This document shows positions 57,069 to 64,000 of a stretch of 64,000 bases of DNA, one piece after another; the first letter of the stretch is position 1, and every line of letters begins with the position of its first letter. The stretch comes from Vitis vinifera (taxonomy: Eukaryota; Streptophyta; Magnoliopsida; Vitales; Vitaceae), in NCBI RefSeq assembly GCF_030704535.1, contig NC_081807.1, forward strand, positions 4,877,001 to 4,941,000, given 5' to 3'. The notes beneath the pieces were generated by a model, which saw only the letters and a list, made by a program, of their open reading frames with translations, ran no database searches and had not been told where the DNA came from. Both the position numbers and the translations under genes were made by a program.

Positions 57069-58446
57069 TGTCAAATCGAGGTTTGGTTAATTTTGGTTTT
57101 GATTATGATAAAATAAGGTTTTGAAACTAGTATTTTATCTTAAGTATATTTAGCTAAGAAAATTTTCAAAGTAGCAAATCATAGAGAAATTATGTCAAAG
57201 AAAAATTTAAGAAAAATCAGAAAACCTCAAAGAGAAAAGCTTTTAAGATTTTTATTGGGATCCCTTTATAAGGTTGTTAATGCACTAAGATCATACATCT
57301 TATTTTTATTCATGTAATGAAAATCATCAATGAGTTAAATTGCTTTAAAATCTTCTATATTTAGATGATATCATGTTTTTAATTAAAAATTTATGTCAAT
57401 TTTTTTCTAAAACTTGTTCTAAAGGTTTTAAAAGAGGTTACACGAGTTGTTAGGGGTTTTAGATCTCAAATCATGTTTTTTAAGCACTTCACAATACAAC
57501 CAATCGAGGAGGTCAAGACCTAATTGAGTCGGTTAGGCTTGACCAATTAAGGTACATTTGCGCGCGCACACACACACACACTCTCTCTCTCTCTCTCTTC
57601 CAATATCTATGTTGCTATCGGTTGAGCTTTTAGGTCATTTGGTCAAGGTTCGATGGAGAATTGATCCAACCAATTGGTCAAGGACCTAGACCCTAACGAT
57701 TACTTGTCAATACAATTAATGCCCAATAACTAGTGAAATGATCAAATTGATGCTCGATCAATCAACCTCAAACCGTGCTTCAAAGTTAGTTTAAGCTTCC
57801 AACTCATATAAAAAGACTCCAAATTTCACTATTTTGTAAACTTGACATTCCAAAATCTTTCTAAAATATATTTGAGCCTTGGGAGAGTGTTTTTTAGTAC
57901 ACTTTGATTCAAAACTTCCATATCCATTTATTGCACCTTAATCATAATTTTTCTCTATATGATTTGAACTTAAGTTTTGTACTAAGATTTTGTGAGTAAC
58001 CCTCAATCATTTCTTATAGCTTTTGTCAAGTGGGCTTAAGTGTGAGGTATCACTTGATCTAGTATAAAGTATCATTTAAGGAGTTCAAGAGTAGACATCT
58101 CTTAAAAAAATTGGAAGTACTCATTGGATCTAGTTAATACAATTGTAATGTTGGGATGCTTGTGTTGAAAGTCTTGGATTAATGAAACATTTACTTGATC
58201 AGGAACTTGAGGAAAGCCAATGTAAGCCAAATTGCATCGAATCATTATAAAAAAAACTTAAAGTTTGCATTTTGTCCTTCTTACTCTCCTTAATTTACAT
58301 GCATTTAGTTTTCTATTATATTTATTATTTAATTGCACATAATTGTCACTTGCATTCATATAACTTAAATTTACAAAAAATGATCATCACCTTATTCACT
58401 CCCTCTAGGATGATTATCTTAGGTTGATGTAACTAAAATCCTAACA
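57069..58446 (+). repeat. Probable degraded LTR
   Basis: Contains LTR-like text: repeated 'ccaatcga / ggtcaaga' phrases, a TATA-like 'catataaaaagactcc', then 'gtgagtaaccctcaatc' and a terminal 'ttcactccctctaggatgat'. TG at 57069 and CA at 58446 are possible ends but no target duplication was found. Resembles Maximus/SIRE-type copia LTRs. A (CA)n(CT)n tract lies at 57560-57598. Confidence 0.4.
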
Positions 58447-58799
58447 CCTAAAAGTAAGAAATTAAGAATAAATTTAATATTTATAAGAATTCAAGAGAAT
58501 AAAAAATTTGTAGATAAATTAGGAAGACCATATTTGAGAGATCTATTTAAAAACTTTAAAAATTGGGTTTAATATTTCATTAGTATTTAATGTTGAAGAA
58601 GCAATTTTAAACAAAGCTTAAGTCATCAAATCAAAGACATTAACCCTTTAGCATAGTTGCACTATTTGATGAAATATTAGAGAGGGAATTTTGACCAATA
58701 CAATAATTTTTTTAAAATATTTTCAAAATGGGGTGGTTGAAAAATTATTTTAATTAACAAATGACGAGGAGATAAGTAAGTGATAAAGTATTCTCTTCA

Positions 58800-60590
58800 A
58801 TGATCATATGTTGACATTGTCGCTTCACGTAAACAAACAAAACAAACAAAAAAGACAAAAGAGAAAGATAAAAGGAAAAAGATGAAAAAAAAACAAAAAG
58901 ATTTAACATGGTTTAAAATTGTGCCCATATCCATGGAAGGGAGAAAAAAGAAAATTCACTAGTGAGGAACTATGTCAATTGACTCCATATTAATATACAA
59001 GGTATAATCATCAATAAAAGCAAATTGGGGGAAATCATTCATTAATACCACCAACATATATCTAAACAAATTAGACTTAATTGCTACAAAATTTGGAGTA
59101 ATCTCTTAACATAGAATAAAAGCTTATAGGACATGTTCCTCTGGCTAAACTCAATTTTCTTTTTCTTTTTATTTGTATTTTAATACTCACCCTCAAATTG
59201 GATTATGAATATCTGTACATGAGAAGGGAAGAGCATATTTCACAAAAGTTTGACAAATATTTATGTAACTTGAAGAGGATAAGGCATGAGAGAGTATGCA
59301 CATGTAATGATTGAATTTTCTCTTTAACTAGATAATAATCTAACTTAATAGGTTTTTTCCTCTCATGAAAGGTCGAATCAATTACTATGTACTATGTGCA
59401 TGGTTGCCTGATTATCATAATCCATTTTCATTGTCCTCAAGTTGATAGCTTATAGATTTTGGAGGAGGTAACTCAACCAAGTAAACTCACAAGTAATGGA
59501 GGTCATAGTTCTATACTTTGCTTGTATTGATGGACAAAATATAGTGGTTTATTTCTTGGTTTTTCAATAAATAAGGGAACTCCCACGAAAAACATAGCCC
59601 AATTTGCATTACAATATCCAATCAACTCTAAGTTGTTGAGTTATAAAACCTTGACCAAGAAAAACTTTTAAATATTACATAACCCAAAAAACTACATCAA
59701 CTTGACTTTTCATGGTGCTTGCATGAACTAAGGACATGTGTTGAATAAGATAAATATGATCTTATGATAGTGAGGTAAATAAGACGTCCTATAAGTTTTC
59801 TATATTTGTATGCATTACTAAGGAGATCACCATTTGTCAATGTAAGCTTTAGATTCTACTACATATGAATGAATGACACCAACAAACTTTGTATCATTGA
59901 TGATGTCTAAACATTTATTTTCGTTGTGCTTAAAATGTGCAATCTCAATTCCTTATAAGTAATTCATTTTTTCAAGATCTTTGATATAAAATTTATAGTG
60001 AAGAAATTTCTTAAGAGTTCTAATTGTAGATAATCATTTCTCGTAAATCACTATATCATCAACATAGATAAGAACAATAATGAATGAAAAAATTAGTATT
60101 TTGAATTTCTATAGGAAACTTGAACAACCAATTATGAGATGGTTGTTTTAGAAAAAGTGTGTTTTCATGCATACCTTTGGAAAAAAAAAATCACAATATA
60201 AGAACCCAAATTTGGACAATTAGATTTTAATATATTTATCTAAAAATAATTAGGATTTTATGCACTTTTTAATTAAAGATATTACCTTTGGCTAACCAAA
60301 TACTACTTTTGAGTTGAGAATACATGAAACTTGAATCACCATTTTTAGGGTTCCATTTTGTGATTATTTTTAAATGTGTGTATAAAAACACATTTTTTTT
60401 CTTTTGTTTTAATCTATATAATAACTTGTTTAGTTGACATTCTATGCTATCCCATCATCAATCATAACTAGAAGACAAAAGCTCGAATATTTCTTTATCA
60501 AGAGCACCATGAAGAAAAACATTTTGTACATTCATATGATGAAGAGACCAATTTTTGACAATAACAATGACTAGTAGTGGTAATGGGATA
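58800..60590 (-). mobile_element. Decayed Ty1/copia fragment (RT, RNase H, 3' LTR)
   Basis: On the minus strand, heavily mutated pol motifs run in order: an RT segment ending NVFLHGALDKEIF (near 60520), the YVDDI box (60053-60070), DLEKMNYL, LIYLT, then RNase H-like CEFTWLSYLLQNL and DNQATMH (near 59410). A purine tract 'tttgagggtgagta' near 59190 precedes a probable 3' LTR (about 59187-58800) that ends in 'aaccatgttaaatctttttg'. Many stops; 5' part absent. Confidence 0.75.
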
Positions 60591-60599
60591 AGTTTTTTT

Positions 60600-61430
60600 T
60601 ATATATATTTGTCTTGTCCTACCTTTAATGGGACGAGTTTTGAGATGGTTTAAAAAAAAATTAATTTTGAAGTAGGTTTGGAAATTGCTTTGTCCTACCT
60701 GTGCCAATTTTATATATAATTTTATGATAAAAAAAACTTATTCATCTCAATTATTTCTCAAAAAGAAGTAGACATGATATATATATATATATATATATAT
60801 TAAAAATAATTTAATTTAAATTTCTTTTCCCATTTTTAACACATAAAATAATTAAAAAGTTATTATCAAAAAATAAGTTATAAAAATTATAATATTTTAT
60901 GTTTATTGTAATTAAAAATCAAAACAAGACGAGAGGAAATATCCAATGAGTTTCTTTGTAATAAGAAGAGTAAGCTATCATTGTTGTTTTCTTTAAATGC
61001 TTATATTTTAAGAAGTTTTAACCTAAAATGTGTTTTTGAAAAAAAAAATTGATAAAATTTAAAAAATAATTTAAAAAATCTGATAAATAACTTTTTTATT
61101 AAAAAATCACTTATAATATTTTTTTAGAGAAACACTAAGTTGCGTTTGATAACTATTTTAAAAAACGTTTTAAATATTTTTATTACTTAAAAGATAAAAA
61201 ATTTTAAATTCTAAAAATAGTATAAACATTTTCGAAAATCACAACTACATGCACTCTAAATATTTCTTCTTTTTTTTATCTTCCAAAATTTCCTTCGATT
61301 CTGTTTCAACTGAAAATATCTTTGAAAAAAAATTAATTTTACCATGAAATTGGTTAAATCATATTTTTAATATTCTTTAAAAGTGCCATAAAGACTTTAT
61401 CAATTACATTTTTTATAAATAAATAAATAA

Positions 61431-61496
<66 letters not shown>

Positions 61497-61800
61497 CCTT
61501 TTAAATCTTTTCATTTTTTAAATCAATTAATTATAATTATTAATTATTTTTATTATCCTATATATATGGTCTCTTTCTGCCCATCATCTTTCAGTGAATC
61601 AAAGGCATTTATCATAATCTTAAAAAATCAAAAATCAAAAATAAAACCGCCACAACTGATTCTCCAAGAAAGGCCATTAAAATATGTATGGCAATGAAAA
61701 TTTATTTTTTCTTTTATATTATTTAGCATAAATTACAAGAATGCCCCTAATCCGTTACTTAGAAGGCTAGGGCCCATCGCCCCCTGCAATAAAGGTCGTT
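60600..61800. other. AT-rich intergenic stretch with microsatellites
   Basis: (TA)n at 60776-60801 and a 60-base (AT)n at 61435-61494 preceded by (TAAA)n. No gene. The last 200 bp before 61908 are GC-richer and probably hold the promoter of the next gene. Confidence 0.6.
61435..61494. repeat. (AT)30 microsatellite
   Basis: Uninterrupted AT dinucleotides, directly preceded by TAAA repeats from about 61415. Confidence 0.95.
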
Positions 61801-61907
61801 CGCCTACTTGTAAATTTGTAGTACAGCCCTTGGTTTTCTTGCATCAGACGCAGCATCACCCGAAATGTCTCGATTTTTGCACGAAATATCGGTTAAACCG
61901 GCAGAAA

Positions 61908-62342
61908 ATGGTGGTCCGACTCGGACCTCGCGACTCGGATCCCACTACTCCTCCACACTGCCAACTTCTTCACCACCACCACCAGCATTGTTTTCCGGCA
62001 ACTAGAGGATTATTACGGCGTCGATTTATCTGACAGAAAAGCGTTCATTCGAGAAGAGATCGACGTCTTCCTCCGAAGGTACATTTTCCAAATTGAAGCT
62101 AAAGCTATAACAAGACAACAAAAGAAAAATGCAGAAGTTAAAGAAGGAGAAAAGGTTGATGAAGATGCATAGAATGTGGAGGAAAACGGTAAAAAGTATG
62201 AAAAAAAAAAAGGCATTATCGAGAACGAAAAAGAGAGTGATGGAAAGGGAGAGATGGAAGGAAGGTGAGACTCTCTCTCTCGTTTTTTTTTTGTTTTCCT
62301 GGCATTTTCTTTTTTGTGGTTGGCTTCTGTTTGATTGGTAGA

Positions 62343-62379
<37 letters not shown>

Positions 62380-63957
62380 AGGAAAAGAAACGAAAAGAAA
62401 TTTTGGGTGTTTTGGTTGTTCTTTTGGTTCAAAAAGTAAACAAGAAAGTTATAGACCCAAGTGGTTGTATATGATGTGGTTTTGTTGCATTTTCTTTTCT
62501 TCACTCTCTGTTTGGTTTCCGAGAACATGGACAAAAAGAAAAGGGAATGGAATTTTGGATCTATTGTTTCATTATCTTGTTTTGGTTTTCGGGAGTTAGG
62601 AAAAGAAAGAAAACTCATAAAGGCAGTTTAATTGTATTAAGTGAGGTTTTCTTGCACTTTCTTTTCGTTCTATATCGTCTGTTTGGTTGATGAGAAAACG
62701 GAGAAAATTAGGAAACGAAAATTTTAATCTGTTGTTGGGTCTTGTAGTCGTTTTTTTCCCGAAAAATAGGAAAAAGAACTAAGAGAGCCTATCTTATCAA
62801 TGAGACGAGGCAAAGGGAAAAAAATATGGCCATGCACGGGGATGGGGGAGTAGCTTCTCATGTTGAAGGCAGGACCCGGGAACCGCTTTACCATTGGAGG
62901 CGGGAAAAAGGACAGAAAGAAGGTTGAAAAAAAACGGATTGAAGGGGTGAAGAAAGGCATTCAAGGATTTAATAGGTGATGTGACCTGAAAAGTGCTAAA
63001 TGATGAACAAGGATTCATTTATCCGATACAAAGTATTTGGTATCCGGGGTTTGCTGACTTGAGTTTCATGGACTACTAGATTGTGGATTTTGCTGGTGTT
63101 TTTGTGCTTGTTTTGGATTTTGGGAAAGTTTTCTTTGGAGGTTTTTAGTAAGAAAAGTACATCTGACCATGGATCATGAATCATGTTAGATTTTTAGGCA
63201 TTTCAAGAACCTTGTCTGTTCCAATCTAAACAGGACCCCAGCTATCCCAACCTACTTATCCAACTATTCAAGGCATCATTTTGGAACTCATTGCAATTAA
63301 ACTGTATGATCCCTGTGCCTTATCAGTGTTAGTGACACTACCATTGTACATCTCCGAAGAGGAGTCTGGGTCCTTTTTCCTGATATCCAAAATGCTTAAA
63401 TGACACTGTTCTGTCCATGTTTTTGTGAGAAGGGGATAGAAAGGCAATTAGGTATATATGAGGCTACACCAACATGTGTTTGCAAAGAGATTACTGGACT
63501 GCATGTTGCTGTTGTTGATATTTCTAAGCACAATTGTTTTATCTTTTTGAGTAGGTCTGACAAGGTAGTAATAGATGTCAAGAAAAGAGGTGGATATAAC
63601 AAGTTATGCAGCCTTTCTCCCCAACTTCAAAAAATTGTTGGAGCTGCTGAATTGACCGGGCCTCAGGTATGCTCATCGACTTACAGAGATAATTGCATTC
63701 CATTTTGTTCTGGCTTGTGCTGCTTAGAATGAAGTCTTTGGAACCATGATTTAATATTCATTTTCCTCATTATTGGTTTTAGGTTGTAAAGAAATTTTGG
63801 ACATATATCCAGGAGAACAGCTTACAAGATCCAAAGAACAATAGAAATATAATCTGTGATGAATCATTGCAGGAGCTGTTTCACGTCGATTCTATCAACA
63901 TGTTTGAAATGAACAAAGTCTTGTCAAAGCATGTTTGGCAACTAAATGTTGAAGATG
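61908..63957 (+). CDS. DEK_C and SWIB/MDM2 domain protein, possibly frameshifted, runs off the window
   Basis: Exon A (61908-62078) starts MV, then needs a one-base shift to read SDSDLATR and RQLEDYYGVDLSDRKAF, a DEK C-terminal-like domain. Exon B (ends 62264, donor GTGAGA) is Lys/Glu-rich with a TAG near 62170. Exon C (63555-63666) and exon D (63783-63957) encode the SWIB/MDM2 fold: KKRGGYNKLCSLSPQLQ, then FWTYIQENSLQDPKNNR, IICDESLQELFHVDSI and FEMNKVLSKH. Proteins with this pairing are nuclear chromatin/transcription factors related to SWI/SNF BAF60b domains. An additional Lys-rich exon may lie near 62880-62975. The SWIB exons are intact, while the 5' exons carry a frameshift and a stop. 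It is either a decaying gene or one with assembly errors beside the poly-G run. The 3' end is beyond 64000. Confidence 0.7.
62347..62377 (+). repeat. 31-base G homopolymer
   Basis: An uninterrupted run of 31 G in the intron after exon B of the SWIB gene, followed by 'caaggaaaagaaacgaaaag'. Such a run can form G-quadruplexes and is a known source of sequencing length errors. Confidence 0.95.
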
Positions 63958-64000
63958 GTATTTCTTTGAACAAAACTAGTTTTCATGTTTACAATATGTG

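Noticed and set aside
58800..60590. Considered as an endogenous pararetrovirus
   Set aside because: The order RT then RNase H then a polypurine tract and LTR, and the YVDDI box context, fit Ty1/copia. No viral movement or coat domains are seen.
62013..62618. 201-residue minus-strand open frame
   Set aside because: Driven by the poly-G/poly-C run and A/T-rich intron text, antisense to the DEK_C-SWIB exons. Low complexity, no domain.

Overview
The window is nuclear DNA of a woody eudicot, most likely grapevine (Vitis). It is AT-rich, has GT-AG introns, and carries plant LTR retrotransposons, a Mutator-like (MULE) transposon, a plant tRNA-Trp and an ABA-signalling SnRK2 kinase gene. The species is inferred from general resemblance and was not tested by any search.

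1-47.8 kb is an unstable duplicated region. A small gene family encoding one KH domain plus a proline-rich C-terminus occurs in about eight pieces. Copy 3 (5553-7883) is the only one that looks complete. The others are fragments, some inverted, at 1-800, 2.1-3.5, 10.1-10.9, 11.6-12.5, 40.1-41.1, 44.9-45.4 and 47.0-47.2 kb. Shared flanking blocks contain a palindromic promoter motif, a 3' UTR and a downstream stretch that ends in a tRNA-Trp gene at 47.8 kb, with a decayed tRNA copy at 33.5 kb.

The most striking structure spans 16.8-32.7 kb. The last coding exon of a KH-family copy is flanked by copia LTRs and tandemly repeated eight times, alternating as LTR-exon-LTR-exon with a period of about 820 bp. 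The left end is a dead full-length Ty1/copia element (12.46-17.23 kb). The right end is a lone LTR with the remains of a TCCCA target duplication. Internal LTRs begin like the right-hand LTR and end like the left-hand one, as expected from unequal crossing-over between two LTRs that bracketed the exon.

The array was later split by an 8.93 kb MULE (21065-29994). It has a perfect 9-bp target duplication, about 0.7 kb terminal inverted repeats, a broken MURA-type transposase gene, and a captured fragment that looks like the C-terminal part of a two-pore K+ channel (TPK) gene. A 3.14 kb solo LTR with its own 5-bp target duplication is nested inside the left inverted repeat of the MULE.

33.7-47 kb is mostly AT-rich intergenic DNA. 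It holds a 3.07 kb non-autonomous transposon with 9-bp flanks and a copia 3' remnant. 48.5-54.5 kb (minus strand) is a nine-exon SnRK2 subclass III (OST1-like) kinase gene whose sixth intron carries a solo LTR with a nested MITE. 55-61.8 kb is gene-poor and holds decayed retroelements. From 61.9 kb to the window end (plus strand) lies a DEK_C plus SWIB/MDM2 domain gene with an apparent early frameshift and a 31-base G run in an intron.
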